From positions 1-47,661 of the forward strand of contig MDVR01000066.1 in NCBI GenBank assembly GCA_001940725.1: a stretch of 47,661 nucleotides of DNA, in the 5' to 3' direction. Below the pieces are notes generated by a model that made no database searches, was not told the DNA's origin, and saw only the letters and a program-made list of their open reading frames with translations. Within the stretch, counting starts at the first letter, position 1. Every line of letters starts with the position of its first letter. The stretch comes from Candidatus Heimdallarchaeota archaeon LC_2 (GTDB lineage Archaea > Asgardarchaeota > Heimdallarchaeia > Heimdallarchaeales > Kariarchaeaceae). Position numbers and translations under genes: made by a program. Positions 34,833 to 44,368 of the stretch are shown here, piece by piece.

Positions 34833-35169
34833 GTTGAAATTTCTCCCTGTTTTTGTTCGACAATATCGTCGCTATATTTCATAGTTCATCTTTTCTATTT
34901 ATATCATATACTTTCTAACTTAAGAAAATTGAAAAGAGAATAGAAAAATTGGTGAATTATCTATATTCTACTTAAAGGATTGCCAAATACATTTCTAAGA
35001 GATTTTAAAAAAAGAATCACTTGGTTTTTGCGATTAAAATTATATATTCCTAGGATATTGATACACTACAATTTTGAAAACCCTGAATAGAAGTCAATTT
35101 GACTGGGATTTCATTACAGATTCAAATAATTTTGTTGCTGAAAGTTCAGGTGTATTATTTGTTTGATTA
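34833..35169. promoter_or_regulatory. Intergenic region upstream of the small GTPase
   Basis: This 337-bp gap lies between the GNAT gene and the GTPase, both minus strand. It contains the GTPase's ribosome-binding site GGGAGA near 34840 and a TATA-like element near 34900. The rest shows no open frame or RNA gene that I could support. Confidence 0.4.
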
Positions 35170-35706
35170 TCACTTTTGCAACTCTTTCTTTAAAATTGCA
35201 AATTGAAATTCATCCGTCCATTCTTTATTTTTATAGTAACTGCTTAATGAATGTCCTTCTTTCCTCATTCCAAGTTTTGTTAATAATTTAATCGAATTTT
35301 GGTTTCTAGTGTCACAAATTGCAATTATCCTTTGAATACCGATATTTGAAAATAAGTATGTAATCAGTGTTGATAGGCCTTCAAAAGCAAGCCCTTGACC
35401 CCAATAATCATGGTCAATCCTGATTCCAATCTCTGCCTGTCTTCCTTCATCAAATCTTCTGATACCACAATCTCCAATATGAATATTAGTTGCTTTGAAT
35501 TCAAATGCGATTTGATTCCAATTATTAATAGATTGTAAATCAAAATTTAGCACTTCTTCAATAAATTTAATTCCTTCATCTCGTGAAATATTACCCCTCC
35601 ATCCATCATACTTAGACACAATTGGATCATTACGATATTTTAGCATGGTTTCTAAATCATTAATTTTAAACTTACGAAGTATCAATCTTTTAGATTCAAC
35701 AATCAT
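35170..35706 (-). CDS. GNAT family N-acetyltransferase (RimJ/RimL type)
   Basis: The 178-residue protein starts with the acetyltransferase_3 layout: SKRLILRKF, NDLETML, and a middle strand IGDCGIRRF. The acetyl-CoA loop is in YWGQGLAFEG, and CDTRNQNSIKLLTKLGM follows with the typical N-x-x-S-x-x-x-x-x-K-x-G-M motif. Substrates of this group are protein N-termini or small amines; none can be chosen here. The gene stands alone. Confidence 0.92.
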   Translation of the reverse strand: MIVESKRLILRKFKINDLETMLKYRNDPIVSKYDGWRGNISRDEGIKFIEEVLNFDLQSINNWNQIAFEFKATNIHIGDCGIRRFDEGRQAEIGIRIDHDYWGQGLAFEGLSTLITYLFSNIGIQRIIAICDTRNQNSIKLLTKLGMRKEGHSLSSYYKNKEWTDEFQFAILKKELQK

Positions 35707-35824
35707 ATATCGTTATTGTAATTAAACTATTTTCAATTTATTTTATCAAACAAAATTGTTGAAATATATCTATTGTAAAATTACTTATCTTTTAACTTAT
35801 ATCATCTAAAATGACAAAATTCAT

Positions 35825-36769
35825 ATGAAAATATTAGTTACTGGAGGGACCGGGCTAATCGGCAGTCATTTAATCCCTAGTTTAGTTACAAGAGGTCATG
35901 AGGTATCTGTTCTTACTCGAAATGAGAATAAAGCTCAAAAAAAATTTGCTGAAAAAATTAATTTTATTCTAGGAAATCCTACTAAACAGGGATCGTGGGT
36001 TAATGAACTTGCTAGTATGGATGTAATAATAAATTTAGTTGGTGCAAACATCCTCAAGAAAAGATGGAGTAAAAAAAGAAAGATCGAATTGTATGATAGC
36101 CGAATTCTGAGTAAAAATAATATATTGGATGCATTGAAAAACCATATTTCAAATGATTCAAGTAAAAAATATTTACTCATTAGTCCTTCAGGGGTTGATT
36201 ACTATCCCCAATCTGAAATTAAGGAATTTGTGGAAAATGATCCAGTGGCAGATAATTTTATTGGGAAATTGTGTAAAGATTGGGAACCAAATAACGGAGA
36301 CCTTTCAAATTCGAATATTCGTATCGTAGTTTTCAGATTAGGTGTTGTATTTACTTCATCTGGTAAAGGGGCGGAAATGATGTTTTTACCACATAAATTC
36401 TTTATTGGGAGCTGGTTAGGGAATGGTAAACAACATTTTAGCTTTATTCACATAGATGATTTAGTAGGTGCAATTATATGGGCTTTAGATAATAAAGAAA
36501 TCCATGGCACTTTCAATTTAGTTAGCCCAGAAACACTTTCTCTTAAAGAAACAACCAAAATTGGTGGTAAGATAATGAAACGTTGGACTTGGTTATTTTT
36601 ACCAGGATTTATTCTAAGAATAATTTTAGGTAAGAGAGCTGATCTGTTGCTTAAAGGAAGAAAGGTTTCAGGTAAAAAAATTCAAGACGCGGGCTATACT
36701 TTTCTATATCCCACTATTGAAAGCGCTTTAACTGATATTTTGGGAAAGAAAAATAACGATGTTGAATAA
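35825..36769 (+). CDS. TIGR01777-family NAD-dependent epimerase-like protein
   Basis: The 314-residue protein is an atypical SDR. It begins with the NAD-binding GGTGLIGSHL (residues 7-16) and contains DVIINLVGANI, W-S-K-K-R-K (a family hallmark), SRIL, and a C-terminal half with SFIHIDDL. This family, sometimes called YfcH or SDR39U1, has no established substrate; the usual active-site Tyr-Lys is replaced. Its 3' end overlaps the threonine dehydratase-like gene by 11 bases, so the two are likely co-transcribed. Confidence 0.9.
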   Translation: MKILVTGGTGLIGSHLIPSLVTRGHEVSVLTRNENKAQKKFAEKINFILGNPTKQGSWVNELASMDVIINLVGANILKKRWSKKRKIELYDSRILSKNNILDALKNHISNDSSKKYLLISPSGVDYYPQSEIKEFVENDPVADNFIGKLCKDWEPNNGDLSNSNIRIVVFRLGVVFTSSGKGAEMMFLPHKFFIGSWLGNGKQHFSFIHIDDLVGAIIWALDNKEIHGTFNLVSPETLSLKETTKIGGKIMKRWTWLFLPGFILRIILGKRADLLLKGRKVSGKKIQDAGYTFLYPTIESALTDILGKKNNDVE

Positions 36770-37718
36770 AATTCATGATGCTTTTGCTTTGGTATCGACC
36801 GTAGCAAATTATACTCCAGTATTAACTTCAAGAACATTAAATGAATTAACTCAAAGTCAAATCTATGTAAAATGTGAAAATTTCCAAAGAGGAGGGGCAT
36901 TTAAATTTCGCGGAGCATTCAATGCCATTTCAAATTTATCTGAAGATGCGAAAAATAAAGGCGTTGTTACTCATTCTAGTGGAAATCATGCTCAAGCAGT
37001 TGCTTTGGTTGGTCGTATTTTGGGAATCAAAACCACTATTGTCATGCCTAATAATGCACCTGAAGTAAAAGTTAGTGCAACAAAGGGATATGGTGCTGAA
37101 GTTGTCTTTTCTGAACCAGATATCCATTCCCGTGAAAAAGCCTGTGACGAATTAATAAAAAATAATGATTATTCACTTATTCATCCATATGATAACGAAA
37201 TGATAATTGCTGGTGCTGCAACTGCTTCAGTTGAATTAATTAAAGAAGTTGGTGAATTGGATTTAATCATAGCACCAGTGGGTGGAGGTGGTTTAATCAG
37301 TGGTACGAGTTTATATTCAAAACTGTCTGGTAAAATTAAACGGGTAATTGCAGCAGAACCTGAGAAGGCCAATGATGCATACCAATCTTTTACATCAGGA
37401 AAATTAGTAAGATCGCATTCACCTGCAACAATTGCTGATGGATTGAGAACTTTATTATCAGAAAGAACTTTTGGTTACATTCAAAAGCATGTAGATGAAA
37501 TAGTTACTGTTTCTGAAGAACAAATAATTGGGGCAATGCAGTTTTTTTGGGAAAGAATGAAAATTGTGGTTGAGCCTTCAGGAGCAGTTTCACTTGCAGT
37601 ATTATTGAAATTATCAAATTCTAATAAATTAGAATTCGCTCAGAAAATCGGAATTATAATATCTGGGGGAAATATAGATTTAACAGATTTTTTTAATCTT
37701 TATTCAAATCAAATTTAA
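36759..37718 (+). CDS. Threonine dehydratase / serine racemase-like PLP enzyme
   Basis: The 319-residue fold-type II enzyme has the PLP lysine in FQRGGAFKFRGA (K in FKFRG), the Asn-containing THSSGNHAQA and the phosphate loop GGGGLISG. It has no C-terminal ACT domain, so it corresponds to the catabolic threonine ammonia-lyase or serine racemase/dehydratase type. Product would be 2-oxobutyrate or pyruvate plus ammonia. The ATG start lies within the end of the previous gene (11-base overlap). It converges with the MFS gene by four bases. Confidence 0.92.
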   Translation: MLNKIHDAFALVSTVANYTPVLTSRTLNELTQSQIYVKCENFQRGGAFKFRGAFNAISNLSEDAKNKGVVTHSSGNHAQAVALVGRILGIKTTIVMPNNAPEVKVSATKGYGAEVVFSEPDIHSREKACDELIKNNDYSLIHPYDNEMIIAGAATASVELIKEVGELDLIIAPVGGGGLISGTSLYSKLSGKIKRVIAAEPEKANDAYQSFTSGKLVRSHSPATIADGLRTLLSERTFGYIQKHVDEIVTVSEEQIIGAMQFFWERMKIVVEPSGAVSLAVLLKLSNSNKLEFAQKIGIIISGGNIDLTDFFNLYSNQI

Positions 37719-38974
37719 TTTCCCATTGTTGCAGAAATTTCGTAAAGATCTTGCGTTTTGATATTTTGTTGAACTGGATTGAATACAAGAAATATACTTA
37801 GTAAAGCTCCAATAATGGATATGCCTATTGATAATTTGAATAAAAATGACATTGATAATCGATCGTAAAGAAATCCACCCAGAATCGGTCCAATAATTGT
37901 TCCGATAAAAGTTAGACCTGATGCCGTACCAATAACCATCGTTCTGTTTTCTTTTTTAGCAGCATCGGAAATTAGTGCCTTCATAGCTGGTGCCATGAAC
38001 CCCAAACTCATACCGGCAATGATTGCTGCGATAACCATCCCCATCAAATTAGTTGCATTTAGTAATGCGACAAAGAATAATGCATTAAGAAGAGAACCTA
38101 AAAATATCATTGGTCTTCTTCCGACTTTGTCCGAAAAAGTACCTAAGAAGCCTTCACCAATTGCTGCAAATAAACCATAAGCTGCAACGAAAAATCCAAA
38201 ATCAGTTGGAGTTAATAGTAAATCGTTGTAAATATAAAACGAGATTCCAGGTTGAACAAGCATCCAACTAATCAAAGACGCCATATCGACTAAAACGAAG
38301 ATAAAAAATGCCGACTTTGGATTTGGCAATATTCTATATGTTCGTTTGATGGCATTTACAAAACCTGTTTTATCTTTGTCAATTATTAATTTTTCATTCT
38401 GATTAACATTAATTTCAGTTGCAGATAATGCTGTATATGCCCAAACAACTGTTAAAAAGGCTAATCCTGCAGAAACATAAAATGGAAATTCGATAGATAT
38501 ATTGTATAAGAATCCTCCAAGAACTGGACCAATTACAAGCCCGATGCCAGCACCTGCAGAAACTATCCCAATATTTTTTGCTCTTTCTTTTTCTGGAACA
38601 ATATCTGAAACCATTGCAATAGATGCTGGAAATACCGCTGAAGCAAAGATTCCTTCAATTCCCCTAGCGATCAATAATATTTCAAAAATATCTAAATATA
38701 TTGCAAAAACAAATAATAGATTACTAATTCCAAATCCAAATAATCCTATGACAATAATCTTTTTTTTCCCATATTTGTCTGCCCATGATCCAAATATAGG
38801 TGAGAAAATAACATACGTCACTCCATAAGATCCAGCAAGAATTCCCAGTTCTAACGCACCTTTTCCCCATTCTTCAAGTATTTTGGGGAAAATTGGAAAA
38901 ATAATTCCAATACCTGTGTGTACTAATAAAGACACTGAGGCTAATAGAATAACATTAATTCTATATTTTTCCAT
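37715..38974 (-). CDS. MFS transporter, 12 membrane helices
   Basis: The 419-residue protein has about 12 hydrophobic helices, the loop 2-3 motif GSWADKYGKKK of drug:H+ antiporters (motif A) and a second copy GTFSDKVGRRP between helices 8 and 9. Motif C-like G-x-x-x-G-P-V-L-G-G and GPILGG occur in both halves. It resembles tetracycline/multidrug effluxers, but the substrate is unknown. Two-fold internal symmetry is complete and no truncation is apparent. Confidence 0.92.
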   Translation of the reverse strand: MEKYRINVILLASVSLLVHTGIGIIFPIFPKILEEWGKGALELGILAGSYGVTYVIFSPIFGSWADKYGKKKIIVIGLFGFGISNLLFVFAIYLDIFEILLIARGIEGIFASAVFPASIAMVSDIVPEKERAKNIGIVSAGAGIGLVIGPVLGGFLYNISIEFPFYVSAGLAFLTVVWAYTALSATEINVNQNEKLIIDKDKTGFVNAIKRTYRILPNPKSAFFIFVLVDMASLISWMLVQPGISFYIYNDLLLTPTDFGFFVAAYGLFAAIGEGFLGTFSDKVGRRPMIFLGSLLNALFFVALLNATNLMGMVIAAIIAGMSLGFMAPAMKALISDAAKKENRTMVIGTASGLTFIGTIIGPILGGFLYDRLSMSFLFKLSIGISIIGALLSIFLVFNPVQQNIKTQDLYEISATMGN

Positions 38975-39030
38975 TACATTAGTTCAGCTTAAAGTTTCCT
39001 TAAAATAGATGTTCATAGGGATAAAATCAA

Positions 39031-39873
39031 TTAGTATAAACTAAGAAGTAAATCAATAAGGGGTTGCTCGTGTGCTGCACTATTGGTTTTCAAGTCAATA
39101 TACTCAGCATTATGAATTTGGTCTGTAATCCCCTTTGTCTCTCCCACATCATGCAACCTATCTTCTGTTGCACCAATAACATGGCATTTAGTTTTGGACC
39201 CATCAATTTTACTTAAATCACCATTGATCGTGTTGCCATTCCATGCTTTTAATGTTTTTTTAAGCCTAATCGGTTCAGCTAATTCTAGAGCTAACCAGTA
39301 TTTTTCCTTCTGCTTTGGATCAGCCTTCTCGTTAGTATACTTTCGAATAATTACTTTCTGCATGATCTTTTTTGCTACATTATTGTAAGTCCATGTATTT
39401 GTTATCGGTAATAGAAATCTGAACAGAGTTGGTACTCTTAACACCACAGCTGGTCCTACTAAAATTACATTTTTTGGTTCAATAGTCTTTTCGGCAAGTA
39501 AATGGATTAAAGTTGTTGATCCCAATGAGCTTCCTATTGCTGTATATTCTGATTTGTCTAATCCAAGAATTTCAATTGATTCAGCACAATCTAGTAACAT
39601 TCTTTCTTTTGTTATTTTGAGTTTTTTATCAAGCTTTGAAGTATGTTTTTCTCTTGATTCAACATAATCAATCTGAAAATTTTCATCATGAAGTCCATTT
39701 AGAATATCAATCCAAGACAAAACTAATGTGTTCATGCCTGGATACATTAGAATTTTACCTCTCGGATTTTTAGGATGATAATAAAGGTGTCTTAATTCTG
39801 TTCCATCTGACATTTTTAGATAATCTACGTTTATATGCTCAGGTAGATCGACATCTTGAAAGGTTTCACCCAT
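39031..39873 (-). CDS. Alpha/beta hydrolase fold protein
   Basis: The 280-residue protein has a nucleophile elbow GSSLGS (about residues 112-117), a candidate acid in GATEDRLHDV and a C-terminal His in SAAHEQPL, which could form the catalytic triad. The N-terminal part has MYPGMNTLVLSW, an oxyanion-type segment. No signal peptide is visible. It could be an esterase, lipase or thioesterase; the substrate is unknown. The gene stands alone on the minus strand after the MFS gene. Confidence 0.85.
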   Translation of the reverse strand: MGETFQDVDLPEHINVDYLKMSDGTELRHLYYHPKNPRGKILMYPGMNTLVLSWIDILNGLHDENFQIDYVESREKHTSKLDKKLKITKERMLLDCAESIEILGLDKSEYTAIGSSLGSTTLIHLLAEKTIEPKNVILVGPAVVLRVPTLFRFLLPITNTWTYNNVAKKIMQKVIIRKYTNEKADPKQKEKYWLALELAEPIRLKKTLKAWNGNTINGDLSKIDGSKTKCHVIGATEDRLHDVGETKGITDQIHNAEYIDLKTNSAAHEQPLIDLLLSLY

Positions 39874-40151
39874 AATTCTTGATCGAAATATTCCTTACTA
39901 AATCCTTTCACCCTATTCTTCTATTCTGATAAAATTTACCGGATCATCTGAGAAAAAATCAATTATTAGAACTGTCAAAGGATAAATGAACGTCGTGCAT
40001 TGAATTAAGCCATCTTCTGATTTCCTAACTCAAAATTTTACTCAATAAATTGCCTTTGGTTGACTCAAGTTCAATTTAATGTAGCAACAAAGAATTATCT
40101 TAATTTGATATTTAATCGACTTACCATTTATTTCTTCTATAATTTTAAGAA

Positions 40152-40571
40152 TTATTTTTCCACACCTATTAACTGGAGAACCACCCTTCGGCTTCTTGGG
40201 TGAACATCACATTCAAAGAAAACGATTTGTTGCCATATTCCTATCATAATATCTTTTCCAATCACACTGAAGGTTTTTTCCGATCCAAGGATAGATGCTC
40301 TGAGGTGTGAATGAGCATTGTTATCTATCTGATCATGTTTGTAACCAATTCCCTTGGGGATTAATTCATTTATCATTTTCTTATTATCTTCTATCAAACC
40401 TCTTTCGAATTCAGTGGTGATTATTGCCCCTGTCGAACCAGGAACTGAAACATTAAGTAAACCATCTGTAATTTGAGATGATTTGACAAATTGTTCAATT
40501 TGATGGGTCAAATCAATGATATCATTTTCACCTTCAGTTTGGATTTCAAGAATCAGGTTTTCAACTTTCAT
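40152..40571 (-). CDS. YjbQ (UPF0047) family protein
   Basis: The 139-residue protein shows the UPF0047 pattern: SVPGSTGAIITTEFERG, an internal HSHLRASILGSE, and the C-terminal GIWQQIVFFECDVHPRSRRV. The conserved His in HSHLRA is thought to be active. Some members have thiamin phosphate synthase-like activity and others are structural proteins of unknown role. The gene is 100 bp from the VWA gene on the same strand, downstream of it. Confidence 0.93.
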   Translation of the reverse strand: MKVENLILEIQTEGENDIIDLTHQIEQFVKSSQITDGLLNVSVPGSTGAIITTEFERGLIEDNKKMINELIPKGIGYKHDQIDNNAHSHLRASILGSEKTFSVIGKDIMIGIWQQIVFFECDVHPRSRRVVLQLIGVEK

Positions 40572-40620
40572 GGATTAAGTAAAGAAAAATTCTTTTTATA
40601 TTTAGTTTAATATTCTTGGA

Positions 40621-42036
40621 TTATTCTGTATATTCAACAATTTCACCAAACGGTGGTTGAATATCTGTGGTCATGATCCAAACAACAGGATAAGGTGGGT
40701 CAAAATTTGGGAAGCTTCCGTATCCGTCAGTAAAATATATTAATAATTCTGGAGTTAAACCATGGTCCTCAACATACTTGAAAACGGGAATAAAAGACGT
40801 TCCTCCTCTTCCAGTCCATGCTCTACCCTCCCAAGGCAAAGCTCCTCCATCTATTGATTGCCCATTTTCAATTTCCAATACCGCTTGAATTTTAGCATCG
40901 CAATCAATTAAGGTCATTTTGACTGTACTCATAGTACTTAGAATTGCATGAGTCTCACTGGCAAATTTAGTTAACTCTTCCTCCGAAATTGATCCAGATG
41001 TATCTACAGCCACTACTACAGATAGATTTTCTCTAATTGTAGAGGGAAGATTAATATCCATACCAATCAATCTTTTATTTGGTCTTATCCATTTCCAATC
41101 ACTCACAATTGCTCTTTGAACATATTGAGCCAATAATGTGTACCAAGGTACCTTTGGATTCAATAAATCATTTACCATCGCTTTCATTGCTGATGGTAAA
41201 TTTCCAATATCTCTCCCTTGAATACCATTTCGAACGATCCCTTGAAACCGATTTGAATCTAATTGTTGTACCTCATCTGATGTGTTTTCATAAAATACAT
41301 CCATAGCGTAACCGAATCCACATGGGTTATCAATTCCACTATATTCGCTTACCTCATCAAGAACATTTGGATTAAGCTTACTTCTCCAGTGTATTTTATC
41401 TTCCCTTCTTTTCGCTTCCTTTTCATCAATTTGATCTTGAATTCCATCTAGACTATGAGCGTAATCTGATAAGGTTTTGAAAACTTTATCTGCAGATTCA
41501 TTTTTTAACATATCGGGAATTGTGTCAGTTGTATCTATACTCCAAATGCTATCGAGGAAGTTTTTGTCAATATTTTGAATGTTCAGATTTCTGTTGATTT
41601 TACTCTTGATGACATTACTATCCGCAAGTTTATTTCTTGCATCATCTACAATTAATCGAGTCGCAATATCTGTACTCAGACTCCAAATGTCTTCGTTTCT
41701 GACCTTAGCTCGTTTTCCATGTTGCATGATTAAGTGTACAACAAGGTGCATAAGCATACCCATCATTTCTTCCTTTTTCTTATCTGCTGTGTAATTTGGA
41801 TTAATGTAAATCCGTCTTGTGTCACAGGCATATGATGGTATGTTTGGATCAATTGTGGGATAAATTTCAAGATTACCCAAAATATAACCAAAAAATGGCA
41901 TATCCAAAAATAATCCAGTTCTTGCTTTTGATAATCTTATTGATTCGTATTCCCCTTCGGGAGATTCATCTCTAGTTATAAAGGCTGAAAGATCAAAAAA
42001 TTCTTTTACTGAAGTTGGCTTTTCGTCATCAATCAT
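40621..42036 (-). CDS. DUF2201-like metallopeptidase-fold and VWA domain protein
   Basis: The protein has an N-terminal domain related to metallopeptidases and a C-terminal von Willebrand A domain. The zinc-site motif, usually HExxH, is H97-L-V-V-H101 with H106 following, so the catalytic Glu is Leu and protease activity is not expected. The VWA domain has DTSGS (MIDAS), GRGGTSF and FTDG. This family is usually paired with a MoxR-type AAA ATPase, which is missing here. I choose the ATG at 42036; the frame continues to a TTG at 42051. A scaffold or chaperone role is inferred. Confidence 0.88.
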   Translation of the reverse strand: MIDDEKPTSVKEFFDLSAFITRDESPEGEYESIRLSKARTGLFLDMPFFGYILGNLEIYPTIDPNIPSYACDTRRIYINPNYTADKKKEEMMGMLMHLVVHLIMQHGKRAKVRNEDIWSLSTDIATRLIVDDARNKLADSNVIKSKINRNLNIQNIDKNFLDSIWSIDTTDTIPDMLKNESADKVFKTLSDYAHSLDGIQDQIDEKEAKRREDKIHWRSKLNPNVLDEVSEYSGIDNPCGFGYAMDVFYENTSDEVQQLDSNRFQGIVRNGIQGRDIGNLPSAMKAMVNDLLNPKVPWYTLLAQYVQRAIVSDWKWIRPNKRLIGMDINLPSTIRENLSVVVAVDTSGSISEEELTKFASETHAILSTMSTVKMTLIDCDAKIQAVLEIENGQSIDGGALPWEGRAWTGRGGTSFIPVFKYVEDHGLTPELLIYFTDGYGSFPNFDPPYPVVWIMTTDIQPPFGEIVEYTE

Positions 42037-42308
42037 AAAATTACGTCCCAAGAGTAATGATCAGTAATTATCTTTAAGATTGAATTAGATAAAAACCTTA
42101 TCAATGAAGAAAAACAACTCGACGTCAGAAAACATAAATCACCTGCAAGATCAAATTTTATACAAGATTCCAATTACTATTAATTAAAAAGTTAATAAAG
42201 AAAACCTAGGTCTTCTGAGATAACTAGTTTTAATTAATGAAGTAACTAGTTGAAAACAGATATAACTACGTTTTTTTTATCAATCATATATTAATAAAAA
42301 CCTTATAG

Positions 42309-43382
42309 ATGAGATTTATGAGAGCAATTCTTAACATTGATGGAACTATAAAAAAAGGCGTAGCTGAGCCAAAGATATCTAAAAAAGAATTATTAAAAAT
42401 GTATGAAACAATGGTGCAAGTTCGTCTATTTGATCAAAAGGGTATGCGATTGCAAAGACAGGGGAGAATCGGCTTCCACATTCCTACCACAGGCGAAGAA
42501 ACACATGTCGCAGTAGCAGCAGTATTAAATGATAATGATTGGATATTTCCTAGTTATCGACAACATGGGTGCTTTCTTTGGAGAGGTACCAAATTTGAAG
42601 ATTATGTGAATCATCTCTTTGGAAATGAGCTTGACCCTCAGTTAGGAAGGAGGCTACCTGGCTTGTATGGAGATATTGAAAAACGATTTGTAAACCCAAG
42701 CGCTCCTATTGGAACCCAAGTTGTACAGGCTGCAGGAGTTGCCTATGCATCTAAATATAAAAAAGATGGTTCTATATGTGCTGTATTTTTTGGTGATGGT
42801 GCAACATCTTCTAATGATTTTCACTCAGGAGTAAATTTTGGTGCAGTGACAAAGAGCCCAGTAATATTTATTTGTATGAATAATCAATTTGCGATCTCTG
42901 TACCATTAGAAAAACAAACTGCGGCTGATAAAATAATTGACAAAGCAATTGGATATGGATTACCTGGGGATAGAATAGATGGAAATGATATATTAGCTAT
43001 GTATACCGCTGTTACGGAAGCAGCGGATCGAGCAAGAAATGGAGAGGGTCCAACGTTTATTGAAGCATTAACTTATCGGCTTGGTCCTCACACTTCTTCT
43101 GATGATCCAACGAGATATCGAGAAGATAAAGAGGTAAGGGCTTGGGAAAAGAAGGATCCAATAATTAGATATAAGAATTATTTAATCCTCAAAGGCATAA
43201 TTACTGAAGAGGGCGACAAGAAACTATGGGACAAGTATGATAAATTATTCAATGAATTGATTGCAGAAGCTGACAAGAAAGGGCCGCCCGATATAGAAAC
43301 CATGTTCACAGAGGTATATGAAGAAATGCCTTGGAATCTTAAGGAACAATTAGAAGAGGTAAAAAGTTTCAAGAAGGTGTGA
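42309..43382 (+). CDS. 2-oxoacid dehydrogenase complex E1 alpha
   Basis: This is the thiamine diphosphate-dependent subunit that decarboxylates pyruvate or a branched-chain oxoacid. The 357-residue protein has the TPP motif GDGATSSNDFHSGVN to NN (AVFFGDGATS..., FICMNNQF) and the phosphorylation-loop equivalent GPHTSSDDPTRYR. It matches the short bacterial-type E1 alpha. A TATA-like CATATATTAATA is near 42285-42296; a leaderless start at the ATG 42318 is possible. It leads a four-gene operon. Pyruvate versus branched-chain specificity cannot be told from sequence alone, hence no symbol. Confidence 0.93.
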   Translation: MRFMRAILNIDGTIKKGVAEPKISKKELLKMYETMVQVRLFDQKGMRLQRQGRIGFHIPTTGEETHVAVAAVLNDNDWIFPSYRQHGCFLWRGTKFEDYVNHLFGNELDPQLGRRLPGLYGDIEKRFVNPSAPIGTQVVQAAGVAYASKYKKDGSICAVFFGDGATSSNDFHSGVNFGAVTKSPVIFICMNNQFAISVPLEKQTAADKIIDKAIGYGLPGDRIDGNDILAMYTAVTEAADRARNGEGPTFIEALTYRLGPHTSSDDPTRYREDKEVRAWEKKDPIIRYKNYLILKGIITEEGDKKLWDKYDKLFNELIAEADKKGPPDIETMFTEVYEEMPWNLKEQLEEVKSFKKV

Positions 43383-43384
43383 TT

Positions 43385-44359
43385 ATGACAGAAATTACTA
43401 TTTTAGAAGCAATTAGAATGGCTTTGGAACAAGAAATGAAACGAAATGATAAGATAATTCTTCTTGGGGAAGATATTGGTCCTAATGGTGGCGTATTTAG
43501 AGCAACGCAAGGACTTATTGATAAATTTGGTGAGGATAGAGTGCTTGATACACCTCTAAATGAGAGTGGGATTATTGGTTTTGCTGTAGGTATGGCATTA
43601 AATGGGCTAAAACCTGTTCCTGAAATTCAATTTGCTGATTTTATCTATCCTGCTATGGACCAGATTCTTTCAGAAGTTGCAAAATTTAGATATAGAAGTG
43701 CTGGACAATTTCCAAGCCCAATGGTTATTCGTACTCCATATGGTGGTGGAGTAAAGGGTGGACATTATCATAGTCAATCACCAGAAGCATATTTCACTCA
43801 TACTCCAGGTATAAAAGTTGTAATTCCAAGCAACCCATATGATGCAAAAGGACTATTAATTTCGAGTTTACGATCAAATGATCCTATATTATTTATGGAG
43901 CCAAAGAGAATTTACCGTGCCTTCAAAGAAGAAGTACCTGAGGAGGATTATACAGTTCCCCTTAGCAAAGGTAACATTTCCAGAAGTGGGTCAGATGTCA
44001 CAATTGTAACATATGGTGCAATGGTACACGTTGCACTTGATGCGGCAGAGTTAGCTTCAAATGAGGGAATAGATTGTGAAGTTATAGATTTACGAACCGT
44101 ATCGCCTTTGGATATTGACATTATTGAAAAATCCGTAAAGAAAACGGGAAGATTCGTGAGTGTGACGGAATCACCAAAAACATCTGGTTTCGGTGCTGAA
44201 CTCTCTGCTCTTGTTGCAGAGCGATGGATTGAATATATGCAAGGTCCAATCCTTAGAGTGACTGGATACGATATACCTTTTCCATTTGTTTTTGAAAAAT
44301 ATTATATGCCAACTCCTGAAAGAATTCTTGAAAATATCAAGAAGACATTCTACTTTTGA
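43385..44359 (+). CDS. 2-oxoacid dehydrogenase complex E1 beta
   Basis: The 324-residue beta subunit forms the E1 tetramer with the alpha subunit. Motifs include LLGEDIGPNGGVFRAT, RVLDTPLNESGIIGFAVGMAL, and the transketolase C-terminal region with AELASNEGIDCEVIDLRTVSPLD. I take the ATG at 43385 rather than the GTG at 43379, because AAGGTG is five bases upstream and the product starts MTEITILEA. The start lies just past the TGA of E1 alpha. Confidence 0.95.
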   Translation: MTEITILEAIRMALEQEMKRNDKIILLGEDIGPNGGVFRATQGLIDKFGEDRVLDTPLNESGIIGFAVGMALNGLKPVPEIQFADFIYPAMDQILSEVAKFRYRSAGQFPSPMVIRTPYGGGVKGGHYHSQSPEAYFTHTPGIKVVIPSNPYDAKGLLISSLRSNDPILFMEPKRIYRAFKEEVPEEDYTVPLSKGNISRSGSDVTIVTYGAMVHVALDAAELASNEGIDCEVIDLRTVSPLDIDIIEKSVKKTGRFVSVTESPKTSGFGAELSALVAERWIEYMQGPILRVTGYDIPFPFVFEKYYMPTPERILENIKKTFYF

Positions 44360-44368
44360 GGTGCTTAA

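Noticed and set aside
42271..42278. T8 tract as a terminator
   Set aside because: No plus-strand gene ends upstream of it; it sits in the promoter region of the dehydrogenase operon.
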